From: an uncultured Christensenellaceae bacterium
GTDB taxonomy: Bacteria > Bacillota > Clostridia > Christensenellales > Borkfalkiaceae
NCBI GenBank assembly: GCA_910586825.1
Contig: CAJUJF010000003.1
Span: forward strand, 1 to 64,000
Direction: 5' to 3'
DNA: 64,000 bases
The stretch's first letter is position 1, and each line of letters begins with the position of its first letter. The position numbers were made by a program, and so were the translations under genes. Below, piece after piece: positions 44,560-52,683 of this stretch. The notes under the pieces are model-generated. The model saw nothing but the letters and a program-made list of their open reading frames with translations. It searched no databases and was not told where the DNA came from.

Positions 44560-45984
44560 ATGAAATGTACCTTTTGCGAAGCTGAAAATGCGGAAGGTGC
44601 GGTTTTTTGTTCGTCTTGCGGGAAACGCATAGACGGCAAAAAGAACTGCCCCGCTTGCGGCGCTCTCAATCCCGAGGCGGCTAGCTTTTGCAGCTCCTGC
44701 GGAGCTTCCATGAAAGCGGCGCCCGCGCCCAAGCCTGCGCCCGCCCCTGCGGCTCAAAACGTAACACCCCCCCCCGCGTATAGCGCACCCGCGACCGTTT
44801 CCGACGGCGCAGCCGAAGCGCCTGCGGACAACGCGCTCTGGAAGAAAATCGTTACGCTGACCGGTGCGATCTGCGCGGCGGTTGCGGTCGTTTTCTCCCT
44901 GATTTTCTTCTTCCTGATCGGCGTCGACGCGAAAGTCTCGGCGATGGGCGAGAGCGAAATTCTGGGCAGTTACGGCATCGGGTACTGGCTCGGCACCATC
45001 TGGGATAATCCCGACAGCCTGACCAATCCCGGCGTGATCCAATATTTCGAACTCTTAGAATCGTCCGGCGATTACATCCTTCCCACTGTGGCGCTGATGA
45101 TGAACGGAACCTACGGTTTGCTGACGTTCGTCGTCATCGGCATCATCCTTGTCGTCGTCGGCATCAAGGCGATCATCGCGTTCGTGAAATATTTCACGAA
45201 AAAACCCGGCAAAGACATTACCAAGCTCGCAATCGGCGTTTACTTCTTATACGCGCTTACGGCAACCATCATCAAATCGCTGATGGCAATGGAAACAAAA
45301 GTTTCCGGCGGCGGCGAAAGCGCGTTTCAAGGAACGGTTTACAACGGCGCGACCATGGCGGGGCTCGTGATCGGCGGACTTATGATCGGAATCATGATCG
45401 TCAGCCGCATCGCCGTACAGGGAAAAGCGCTTCTGAAAAAGAACGTCCTGATCCCCGGCATCATTTCGATCTGCGCCGTCGTCTTCTCGGCGGTCACCTG
45501 GGCGCTTCTTTCCGGCGCGCTCTTCGGACAATCGGCAAACGAAATGGGCATGTCCGGCTCGATGCTGTACGGATTCATGGCCTTCGGGCAAACGGTTGCA
45601 CAAGGCAAAAGCATCGAAGATATTATCGTACCTGTAATGCTGGCGACTTACGTGCAGATGTTCGTCGGAATCGCGATCATTATGGCAAGCCGTCTTACGG
45701 TGAAACACATTTCGGGACTTGCGACCGGCAAGACGGAAAAAGATCTCCGTTTCGCGATCGTCACCCTCATCTTCACGGTCATCGCGTTCTCGTCCTCGCT
45801 CGCGATCCTCACCGAAGACGTGCTGATGAACATCGGCTGGGATACGGAAGCTTTGACCACGGGACCGATCATCACCGCGCTCGTCATGTCGATCATCTCG
45901 CTCGGCCTTACGATTGCAAGCATCGTCGTAAGAGGAAAAATGGCTCCCAAGCCCGAACCGATCGCGCCCGTTTATCAGGCTTAA
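44560..45984 (+). CDS. Zinc-ribbon membrane protein of unknown function
   Basis: This 474-residue protein begins with two zinc ribbons (CTFCEAENAEGAVFCSSCG and CPACGALNPEAASFCSSCG). A flexible Ala/Pro linker (KAAPAPKPAPAPAA) follows, then a membrane domain with about ten hydrophobic segments from residue 105 to near the C-terminus. The ATG at 44560 is preferred to the TTG at 44554 because of its distance from AAGGAG. Proteins with this zinc-ribbon plus multi-spanning layout are frequent in Clostridia and unassigned. Nine C in a row encode the three prolines at residues 70-72, between the zinc ribbons and the membrane part. It is monocistronic. Confidence 0.85.
   Translation: MKCTFCEAENAEGAVFCSSCGKRIDGKKNCPACGALNPEAASFCSSCGASMKAAPAPKPAPAPAAQNVTPPPAYSAPATVSDGAAEAPADNALWKKIVTLTGAICAAVAVVFSLIFFFLIGVDAKVSAMGESEILGSYGIGYWLGTIWDNPDSLTNPGVIQYFELLESSGDYILPTVALMMNGTYGLLTFVVIGIILVVVGIKAIIAFVKYFTKKPGKDITKLAIGVYFLYALTATIIKSLMAMETKVSGGGESAFQGTVYNGATMAGLVIGGLMIGIMIVSRIAVQGKALLKKNVLIPGIISICAVVFSAVTWALLSGALFGQSANEMGMSGSMLYGFMAFGQTVAQGKSIEDIIVPVMLATYVQMFVGIAIIMASRLTVKHISGLATGKTEKDLRFAIVTLIFTVIAFSSSLAILTEDVLMNIGWDTEALTTGPIITALVMSIISLGLTIASIVVRGKMAPKPEPIAPVYQA
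44767..44775 (+). repeat. C9 homopolymer within the zinc-ribbon membrane protein gene
   Basis: Nine C encode three Pro in the linker. Slippage would leave the zinc ribbons but lose the membrane domain. Confidence 0.92.
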
Positions 45985-46003
45985 CCGATTCGAAACATAA
46001 CAT

Positions 46004-46036
46004 AACGCCCTTGCCTCACGCAAGGGCGTTTTCTTA
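46004..46036. terminator. Bidirectional terminator between converging genes
   Basis: An 11-bp stem AACGCCCTTGC/GCAAGGGCGTT (46004-46014 with 46020-46030), loop CTCAC, then TTCTTATT. Confidence 0.85.
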
Positions 46037-46870
46037 TTCTTCCGTTTCCTGCTCTTCTTCCGCCGCCTGTTTTTGTTTCATGCGCTCGATGCTTTCGTTG
46101 GCGAGCGGTACCGCGTCCGGATTCTTGCGCGAGCGCAGATGCGGAAAGGCTTTCAAAAGGCGTACGGGCATTTTTTTCGCGACGGCGTCCAGCGCGCGCT
46201 CCCGTTTTTCGGCGAGCGAATCTTTGACCGCCAGAACGCCCGCTTCCGCTTTCAGCGTCGCGTTCGCGATCTTTTCTCCGATCCGTTCCGAGCCGACGCG
46301 CATCTTGTTCGCGATCTCGTCGATCTCTTTTAATTTCCGGTTGAGTTTCAGCACCTGCAAGACGGTCACGACGAGATCCGCGATCATCGCCGCGGCGCAA
46401 AGACAGACGAGCATCGTTCCCGCGATTTCGCCGAACAGACCGGCGAACCGCTTTACGAGCGGATGCACGACTTCGACGACCGTAAGCACGGCAATTCCCC
46501 ACAGCAGCGAAAATTCCAGACAGATATATCCCTTTACGTTGAATTTCCGCGCGGAGTAATCCCACCACTTGTTATGGAAAAACGTTTCGAGCGCCCAGCC
46601 GGTGATCAGCTCCAAGGCGGAGGGCAACGCGATTCCCACAAGCAACACCGCCCACGGCTTTTCCGCCCAATTCCCCAGAATCAGAAGGATTGCCGCAACG
46701 CCCGTACCGTAGATGGGACAGACGGGTCCGTTTAAAAATCCGCGGTTGACGAATTTTCCCGCCGTGACCGCATGAAACGCAACTTCCGCGACCCAGCCGA
46801 GAAAGGAATAGACGAAAAAATAAGCGAACACCTCGTAGAGCGAAAGCGTATTGATAAAAATATCCTGCAT
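46034..46870 (-). CDS. Putative ABC transporter permease-like membrane protein (CmpB family)
   Basis: This 278-residue membrane protein has five or so hydrophobic segments in the first 165 residues, then a long charged C-terminal tail likely to be coiled coil. The N-terminal part has the family blocks YEVFAYFFVYSFLGWVAEV, GFLNGPVCPIYGTG, ELITGWALETFFHNKWWDYS and NVKGYICLEFSLLWG of the protein group named ABC_trans_CmpB, whose function is not established. No ATPase is nearby. It follows the asparaginase gene by 27 bases, probably in one operon starting at 48930. Confidence 0.82.
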   Translation of the reverse strand: MQDIFINTLSLYEVFAYFFVYSFLGWVAEVAFHAVTAGKFVNRGFLNGPVCPIYGTGVAAILLILGNWAEKPWAVLLVGIALPSALELITGWALETFFHNKWWDYSARKFNVKGYICLEFSLLWGIAVLTVVEVVHPLVKRFAGLFGEIAGTMLVCLCAAAMIADLVVTVLQVLKLNRKLKEIDEIANKMRVGSERIGEKIANATLKAEAGVLAVKDSLAEKRERALDAVAKKMPVRLLKAFPHLRSRKNPDAVPLANESIERMKQKQAAEEEQETEE

Positions 46871-46897
46871 GCCGTTCTTCTCCGTCCCTCTCCCGCC

Positions 46898-47890
46898 TTA
46901 CAGGATATCTTTCCCGACGGGTTGCAGGAAGAGCTCCTCCGCCTCTTTCCCACGCGCGCGGGCGAGCGCCCACATGAGCTTCGTAACGGTGGCTTCCAGC
47001 GTCATACTGCGCGCTTCGAGAACGCTTCCGCACGCGCGGATCTTTCTGCCCACCTCGTAGATGTCGAGCGCGCTCCCTTCCCGTTCCACCTGCGTCGTAA
47101 ACACGACGGTCTTGCCCGCCGCGAGAAATTCTTTCAATCCCGCAAAGAGCGCGCCGTCGCCGTAATCGGGAAGCCCGCCCGATCCGAACGACTCGATCAC
47201 CAGCCCGTCGCAATGTTCCCGCAGATAACCGAAGATATCCGGATTCAGTCCCGGAAAGAGTTTCAGCACGAACACGTCGGAATCCAGCGCGCGGTAAAAC
47301 TTCGGCGCGGCGCCCTTTTCTTCGTTGATATAATAGACGGGCTTCCCGTCGCGAACGATCGCGATATCGGGATAATCGATACTCGAAAACGCGTTATAAC
47401 TGCGCGTGCGCGTCTTCTTCGCACGCGTGCCGAGAATTACGCTTCCGTCGAATACGACGTGTACGCCCGAAGCGCCGTCGTCCGCGCAATAGGCGAACGC
47501 GTCCGCCAGATTCCTGCGCGCGTCCGTGTCCCGCAGATACGCGGATTTCTGCGAACCCGTCAGCACGACGGGCTTGGGAGAATCCTGTACGAGATAGGAC
47601 AGCGCGGCGGCGGTATACGCCATGGTATCGGTGCCGTGCGTGACGACGAACCCGTCGTAACGGTCGTACTCCGCCTCGATAATCCCCGCTATTTTCAGCC
47701 AATGCTCCGCGCGCGCGTTGGTACTGTCGAGCGTAAACGGCTGCACTTCCCGTACGCGGCACAAGTCGGCGATCTCCGGCACGCAGGCAAGCAGTTCTTT
47801 TGCCGACATGGCGGGCGCCAAGCCGTCTCCCGTATTTTTCGAGGCGATCGTTCCGCCCGTCGCAATCATCAGGATATTTTTCGTAATCAC
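46898..47890 (-). CDS. Type I L-asparaginase
   Basis: This enzyme hydrolyses asparagine to aspartate and ammonia. The protein is 330 residues and cytosolic (no signal peptide). Thr14 in ATGGTIAS and Thr87-Asp88 in THGTDTM are the two catalytic triad regions, and a Lys is expected in the TGSQKS block. GTG is used as start at 47890 because it gives the correct family N-terminus; the AAAGAGG ribosome site is unusually close to it. The gene follows the membrane-anchored protein gene at 47935-48930 by 44 bases. Type I cytosolic enzymes usually have lower affinity than the exported type. Confidence 0.92.
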   Translation of the reverse strand: MITKNILMIATGGTIASKNTGDGLAPAMSAKELLACVPEIADLCRVREVQPFTLDSTNARAEHWLKIAGIIEAEYDRYDGFVVTHGTDTMAYTAAALSYLVQDSPKPVVLTGSQKSAYLRDTDARRNLADAFAYCADDGASGVHVVFDGSVILGTRAKKTRTRSYNAFSSIDYPDIAIVRDGKPVYYINEEKGAAPKFYRALDSDVFVLKLFPGLNPDIFGYLREHCDGLVIESFGSGGLPDYGDGALFAGLKEFLAAGKTVVFTTQVEREGSALDIYEVGRKIRACGSVLEARSMTLEATVTKLMWALARARGKEAEELFLQPVGKDIL

Positions 47891-47934
47891 ACCTCTTTGC
47901 GCAAAACGCGCGGCTTTATTTTAAACGTTCGTAC

Positions 47935-48930
47935 TCACAGCGCTTTCAGCGGAAGCGAAAGGATCCGATCGATCTGCGTACGGACAAAGTATTTATATTT
48001 CTTGCAAAGCGATTCGAAGAGAATGTAAACGCGGCCGTCTTTGACGAAGAGTTCCTCGCTCATGCATGGCGCGGTCAGCGTGCTTTTCAGATTGGTCCGA
48101 TCCAGACGGTACAGCGGAACCTCTTTTCCGGAAACGGTCGCCGTTCCCGACGGCGCGCCGTCCAGAATATTTTCGTAGGTAAAGATGCGGGAATCGGGCA
48201 GCCCGTAAGAAGTGGAAAGGACGATCCCGCCGTCGTACACCGCGATCCCCTGCACCTGCGCGCGGACGGAGATCACTTTCTCCGGAATCCGACTTACAAC
48301 GCCGCCCTCCTTCGAAGCGTCCGCCGCGTATTCGTAAACGAACGCGTAATTGGTCTCGCCGTCTACGGTAATGCGGTGATCTTTCGGCGTCTCGTAATTG
48401 CCCGCGCGATAAAACTCTCCCGCATACAGTTTCTCCCCGTCGCAATAACAGAACGCGTTCTGAATCCCCGTGGAAAATTTGTCGTACACGGTCACGGCGG
48501 CGCCGTCCTCCGCGCCGAGCGCCGCGCTCAGTTCCACGCGCAACAACTCCGTACCGCTCGCAACGATCAGATACCCTCCGTGCGCGGTGATCCCGCCGAA
48601 GTGCGTTTTCACGTCTTCTCCGCCCTCTTTCAGCGTGACGAATTTCGACTTGTTCTCCCCGATCAGATAGACGCGCGATGCCGAGCCGTCGACCATATAC
48701 CCGCTCATGGCAAATTCGTATTCTTCCGATTCCACGGGACAAAGCCCCTGCGGGGCAATTCCCTCTTTCAGGCCGGGAATCGCCGCCTCTTCTCTTAAAT
48801 CGGCGTAAAATTCGGGATAGCGCGCTCCGAAGAACCAAAAAATCAGAAACGTCGCCAGCGCGAGCAGAAACGCGAGCAATACGGACAGCCCGACGATCCT
48901 GCGTTTGTATGGTTTCCTCGATTTCCCCAT
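47935..48930 (-). CDS. Membrane-anchored extracytoplasmic protein, possible beta-propeller
   Basis: This 331-residue protein has one N-terminal membrane segment (about residues 12-34, IVGLSVLLAFLLALATFLIFWFF), after a basic KSRKPYKRR tail, so the rest is outside. The body has regular beta blocks (GYMVDGSASRVYLIGE, KTHFGGITAHGGYLIVAS, VQGIAVYDGGIVLSTSYG, ELFVKDGRVYILFESL) that suggest a beta-propeller of about five or six blades. No catalytic motif is seen and I do not recognise the family. The start at 48930 follows CAGGAG. It is the first gene before the asparaginase gene. Confidence 0.75.
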   Translation of the reverse strand: MGKSRKPYKRRIVGLSVLLAFLLALATFLIFWFFGARYPEFYADLREEAAIPGLKEGIAPQGLCPVESEEYEFAMSGYMVDGSASRVYLIGENKSKFVTLKEGGEDVKTHFGGITAHGGYLIVASGTELLRVELSAALGAEDGAAVTVYDKFSTGIQNAFCYCDGEKLYAGEFYRAGNYETPKDHRITVDGETNYAFVYEYAADASKEGGVVSRIPEKVISVRAQVQGIAVYDGGIVLSTSYGLPDSRIFTYENILDGAPSGTATVSGKEVPLYRLDRTNLKSTLTAPCMSEELFVKDGRVYILFESLCKKYKYFVRTQIDRILSLPLKAL

Positions 48931-48965
48931 CGTATACTCCTGCGGACGAACCCGCCCTTTGAAAA

Positions 48966-48994
48966 ATTATAGCACGTCACGCGGCATTTTACAA
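48966..48994 (-). promoter_or_regulatory. Promoter of the 48930-46034 operon
   Basis: TTGTAA (48994-48989), 17-base spacer, TATAAT (48971-48966). Confidence 0.75.
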
Positions 48995-49023
48995 GAGCCG
49001 CGCGAAAAAAACGCCGCTTCCCG

Positions 49024-49052
49024 AAAAATCCCGCCCGTTGTTACGGGCGGGA
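49024..49052 (-). terminator. Intrinsic terminator after cysK
   Basis: A 10-bp stem (49029-49038 with 49043-49052, GC-rich) followed by five T on the minus strand. Confidence 0.88.
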
Positions 49053-49064
49053 AACCGAACTTTT

Positions 49065-50015
49065 TCAAAACTGCCGCGACGATCCGACCGCCGTAAACAG
49101 CGGCGTGGAGTAATAGCGGTCTCCGGAATCGGGGAACACGACCACGATATTTTTCCCCGCGTTCTTCTCCCGCTTCGCAAGCAAGGTTGCGGCATGAAGC
49201 GCCGCGCCCGAAGAGATCCCGACGAGAACCCCTTCCGCCGTTCCGACCTCTCTGCCCGCGGCGAACGCGTCTTCTTCGGATACCGCGATCACTTCGTCGT
49301 AAACGCTTTGATCCAGCACGGCGGGAACGAATCCCGCGCCGATGCCCTGTATGCCGTGCGCGCCCGATCTGCCTTGCGAAAGCACGGGAGACGAAGCGGG
49401 CTCCACCGCGACGACGCGAACGTCCGGCTTCTTCTCTTTTAAATATTTCCCGACGCCCGTAAGCGTTCCGCCCGTGCCGACGCCCGCGACGAAAATATCC
49501 GTCCCGCCCTGCGTATCCGCCCAGATCTCCGGTCCGGTCGAAGCGTAATGCGCCGCGGGATTCGCGGGATTGGAAAACTGATCGGGAAAAAATCCGTCGG
49601 GAATTTCCGCGAGCAGTTCCTCCGCCTTTTCGATCGCGCCCTTCATGCCTGCTTCGCCCTTTGTCAAAACGATCTCCGCGCCGTACGCGCGCAGTAAATT
49701 GCGCCGTTCCGCGCTCATCGTCTCCGGCATGGTGAGAATCACGCGGTACCCCTTTGCGGCGGCGATCGAAGCGAGTCCGATTCCCGTGTTGCCCGAAGTC
49801 GGCTCGATGATCACCGATCCGCGTTTGAGCGTTCCCGCGCGCTCCGCCGCCTCGATCATCGCTTTGGCGACCCGATCTTTAACCGATCCCGCGGGATTGA
49901 ACGATTCGAGTTTCGCAAATATCTTCGCGCGTAGCGCGTGCTTTTTTCCATAGTTTTTCAGTTCCAGCAACGGGGTGTTTCCCGTCGCCTCGGCAATATC
50001 GCGGTAAAGCGCCAT
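49065..50015 (-). CDS. cysK: Cysteine synthase A (O-acetylserine sulfhydrylase)
   Basis: CysK makes cysteine from O-acetylserine and sulfide using pyridoxal phosphate. The protein is 316 residues, standard length. The PLP lysine is Lys46 in NPAGSVKDR, the substrate loop is EPTSGNTGIGLA, and the phosphate-binding GVGTGGTLTG lies in the middle. The C-terminal region has GIGAGFVPAVLD and VGISSGAALHAA, which fit the OASS family rather than cystathionine beta-synthase. It follows the EFR1 gene by 57 bases on the same strand and may be cotranscribed. Confidence 0.95.
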   Translation of the reverse strand: MALYRDIAEATGNTPLLELKNYGKKHALRAKIFAKLESFNPAGSVKDRVAKAMIEAAERAGTLKRGSVIIEPTSGNTGIGLASIAAAKGYRVILTMPETMSAERRNLLRAYGAEIVLTKGEAGMKGAIEKAEELLAEIPDGFFPDQFSNPANPAAHYASTGPEIWADTQGGTDIFVAGVGTGGTLTGVGKYLKEKKPDVRVVAVEPASSPVLSQGRSGAHGIQGIGAGFVPAVLDQSVYDEVIAVSEEDAFAAGREVGTAEGVLVGISSGAALHAATLLAKREKNAGKNIVVVFPDSGDRYYSTPLFTAVGSSRQF

Positions 50016-50072
50016 GATCCCCTCCGAAGGTTTCCGACGAAACGTCTTTCTCTGAGCGTACGCTTCCGATCG

Positions 50073-50966
50073 CTATTTGTCAAGCAAAGCGCAACCGATT
50101 TCACGATTTTCCGCCGATTCGGGAGAAAACGCCTCCGCGTCGTGAAAATAGCGCAGATACGCGCGGTTGCAGTAACGGCAGACTTCCTCGTCCCGCGCGG
50201 GTTCGCCGCCGAACGCGTAAGCCCCGTTCACCCGCCAGCCGTTGAGCAGGGACGGGCGCACGGCGTCCGCGGGACAGCCGAACGCACACCCCATACAGCC
50301 GACGCAGGAACCGCCGAACTTCGGCTTTCCGTTTTTCATGACAATGTTCTTCTGCGGACAGACCGCGGCGCATTTCCCGCAACCGACGCAGGATTTCGCC
50401 GCGCGGAAGGTCTTGCCCAAAACCGGCATGGCGGGGTGCTCGATCCGAAGCGCGAACGCGACGAAACGGCGGAAGACGTTGATGCGCGGAAGCGCGCCTT
50501 CCCCTTTTGCGAGCATCGGCGCGTACCGCGCGGAAAGCAGCTCCGCAGCGCGTTCCATCCGCGCCGCCATTCCGTCCGAGTGGCGGAAAATAATGTTATA
50601 GGGCATGACGAACGGGAACTCGCCGCGCACGTCGAACCCGCGCCGCCTGAGGATACGCGCGGGCGTGATTACGGACGCGGCGTTCAGCTTTAACGGCTCG
50701 CCCGAAGTGCGCACGAAATATGCGGGCATTTTGTCCGACTTCTGCAATTTCTTCAAAAACTTCAATACGGGCTTGGGCGCGTTGAAAGCATGCACCGGAA
50801 ACCCGACGACGAGCGCGTCGTACTGCGAAAGTTCGGGTACGGGCGCGCCTTTTTCGATCGCACGGTACTCCCATTCCACGCCGTATTTTTCCGCTTCGCG
50901 CGCGAGCAGACCGCACGCCCTGCGGGTATTTCCCGTGCCGGAAAAGGCACAGATCAGCACTTTCAT
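50073..50966 (-). CDS. EFR1-type flavodoxin-ferredoxin fusion protein
   Basis: This 297-residue cytosolic redox protein has an N-terminal flavodoxin-like domain with the FMN loop CAFSGTGNTRRA (residues 6-17). The C-terminal part has two [4Fe-4S] motifs, CVGCGKCAAVCP and CVGCMGCAFGCP. Another Cys cluster (EEVCRYCNRAYL) follows. The EFR1 family is abundant in Clostridia and its partners are unknown. The ATG at 50966 overlaps the stop of the SDR fusion gene (ATGA), and nine G in a row lie just upstream where the ribosome site should be. It is likely an electron carrier for the co-encoded SDR protein, but that is inference. Confidence 0.88.
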   Translation of the reverse strand: MKVLICAFSGTGNTRRACGLLAREAEKYGVEWEYRAIEKGAPVPELSQYDALVVGFPVHAFNAPKPVLKFLKKLQKSDKMPAYFVRTSGEPLKLNAASVITPARILRRRGFDVRGEFPFVMPYNIIFRHSDGMAARMERAAELLSARYAPMLAKGEGALPRINVFRRFVAFALRIEHPAMPVLGKTFRAAKSCVGCGKCAAVCPQKNIVMKNGKPKFGGSCVGCMGCAFGCPADAVRPSLLNGWRVNGAYAFGGEPARDEEVCRYCNRAYLRYFHDAEAFSPESAENREIGCALLDK

Positions 50967-52522
50967 CCGTTACCCCCCCCCTCGGTTTTCGTCAGCGCGG
51001 GATTGCCGTTTTCGTCGAGCGCGTACGCGTATTCCTCCGAACGGTCGTGCGTGTCGTACCAGACCTGCGCGAAAAACGGGATCTCCGCGGCAAGTCGGTT
51101 GAAATCCCACGGCGCGGGCTGACAGCATTCGGGACACCAATGCCCGCCGCGCAACACGGTGTACGCGCTCGAAGAGAACTCGTGTCCCCTGCCGCAACGC
51201 CAACGCAATTTGCGGTAAGGATCGCCGCCGTACTCCGCTTCCAGACAGATTCCGCCGCGGAACTTCGCCGCGTCTTTCATCTCGTCGAGCGACCAGTTCT
51301 CCTGCGGCTTCGTTTCGTCGTAACCGTGCGACAGCAGCATGCCGTTTTCCCGCGCGTATTCGACGTCGCGGAGTTTGTCGTAATCCCCGAAATCGCCTTT
51401 TGCGACCAGCTTCGTCTCCTCCCACGTTTTCGGAAGCGCTTTCACGCCCGCTTCGCCGCCGAAATACGCCTGCACGCGCGCGGCGTCCCCGCGCCTGATC
51501 CACTCGCGCGGAGAGTTGGGGTGTTTCAGCAGACGACGGAACACAAAGAAGTATATAAGCTTTGCCGGCACCAATTTCCCCAGCGCGTAAATGCGGTGCG
51601 ATTTCACGATCTCCCGCCATACGTCGTCCGGACTCTGACGCTGGAACCCGAACAGCCGTTCCAGCTCGTCGCCGTCGGCAAACCAAAGCCCGTGAAAATT
51701 GCGCGTCGCAAACCAATCGGGCTTGAAAAATTTTTCCGTCGTTCCGCCGATGACGCGGAAGCCCGCGCCGAACGTATCGAAACCCGTTTCCCTGCCGCGG
51801 CGTCCCGCGCCGATGTTGTAGATCTTCTTCCAGAACTGCGGAACTTCCTTCGCCGCGTCCCGTTCCAAGATCCGTTTGATCAGATATCCGCTGTCGCGCG
51901 CGCTCACCCATTCGAGCGGCGCGTTGGGACAGGTGTGGAACATCAGCCCGTCGCTCATATTCGTCTTCATCATGTTCGCGTGCAGCATCGCCGTCTGGCG
52001 CAATACCACCCAGCAGTCCAGCTCCGCTTCGAGAAGATAGCGTTCGCCGCGCAGTTTGTGCATGGCGTAACTGTCGTACGGACTGACGAGAAGCGGATCG
52101 CCCACCCGCCCCCACGGATGACGCCAATCACGGTTTCCGTAAAGCGCGACGGTGGAAATATGCACGAACTTGGGCTGTTGCGGCAACGATTTCACCGCGT
52201 TGACGAGCGTCTCCGTGCCGAGCTGATTGCTCGCGTAACTCGCATGGAACGAAGCGTCGGATGCGGGCGGGATCACCGCCGCCATGTGAATGAGATAATC
52301 CGCCCCGTCCGCAAACATGCGGCAAACGCCGAGATCCGAAATATCCCCGCGGAAAATGCGGATCCGCTTTCCGTACCGCCTTTTGAGTTTTTTCGCAAAT
52401 TTATCGTTTTTCTTTTTTCCCGAAAGCAGAACGCGCGCTTCCGTCACGAACGGAAGTTCCAGCGCCTGCGCCAGCGCCTGTCCGCCCATGTTTCCGCTTG
52501 CTCCCGTTAAAGCAATAATCAT
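50963..52522 (-). CDS. NAD-dependent epimerase/dehydratase fused to a C-terminal zinc-finger-like module
   Basis: This 519-residue protein has an extended short-chain dehydrogenase fold in residues 1-290. The NAD motif is TGASGNMGG, and the catalytic Tyr and Lys lie in YDSYAMHK with Ser in HISTVALYG. After about residue 330 the sequence leaves the family. It ends with RWRCGRGHEFSSSAYTVLRGGHWCPECC, a treble-clef or zinc-ribbon-like module (Cys-Gly-x-Gly-His and Cys-Pro-x-Cys-Cys). It has its own promoter, and its stop overlaps the EFR1 start. Substrate unknown; steroid- and sugar-type dehydrogenases are both in this family. Confidence 0.8.
   Translation of the reverse strand: MIIALTGASGNMGGQALAQALELPFVTEARVLLSGKKKNDKFAKKLKRRYGKRIRIFRGDISDLGVCRMFADGADYLIHMAAVIPPASDASFHASYASNQLGTETLVNAVKSLPQQPKFVHISTVALYGNRDWRHPWGRVGDPLLVSPYDSYAMHKLRGERYLLEAELDCWVVLRQTAMLHANMMKTNMSDGLMFHTCPNAPLEWVSARDSGYLIKRILERDAAKEVPQFWKKIYNIGAGRRGRETGFDTFGAGFRVIGGTTEKFFKPDWFATRNFHGLWFADGDELERLFGFQRQSPDDVWREIVKSHRIYALGKLVPAKLIYFFVFRRLLKHPNSPREWIRRGDAARVQAYFGGEAGVKALPKTWEETKLVAKGDFGDYDKLRDVEYARENGMLLSHGYDETKPQENWSLDEMKDAAKFRGGICLEAEYGGDPYRKLRWRCGRGHEFSSSAYTVLRGGHWCPECCQPAPWDFNRLAAEIPFFAQVWYDTHDRSEEYAYALDENGNPALTKTEGGGNG
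50973..50981 (-). repeat. G9 homopolymer at the SDR/EFR1 junction
   Basis: Nine C on the plus strand encode the last glycines of the SDR fusion and lie 7 bases upstream of the EFR1 ATG. Confidence 0.92.
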
Positions 52523-52557
52523 TCGTATTCTCCCGTTTTGTTTTAAAAAACGAAATA

Positions 52558-52587
52558 ATTATACGACTTTTCCCGCTTCGTTGTCAA
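52558..52587 (-). promoter_or_regulatory. Promoter of the SDR-EFR1(-cysK) operon
   Basis: Consensus TTGACA (52587-52582), 18-base spacer, TATAAT (52563-52558). Confidence 0.85.
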
Positions 52588-52628
52588 ATATTGTAATTAT
52601 TTTTTATGACATTTTTTTGATTTTCGAC

Positions 52629-52667
52629 AAAAAAACACCCTGCGACAGGATCGTGCCGCAGGGTGTT
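52629..52667 (-). terminator. Intrinsic terminator of the M60 peptidase gene
   Basis: An 11-bp stem AACACCCTGCG/CGCAGGGTGTT followed by seven T on the minus strand. Confidence 0.9.
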
Positions 52668-52683
52668 TTCCAACTTTTTCCAA

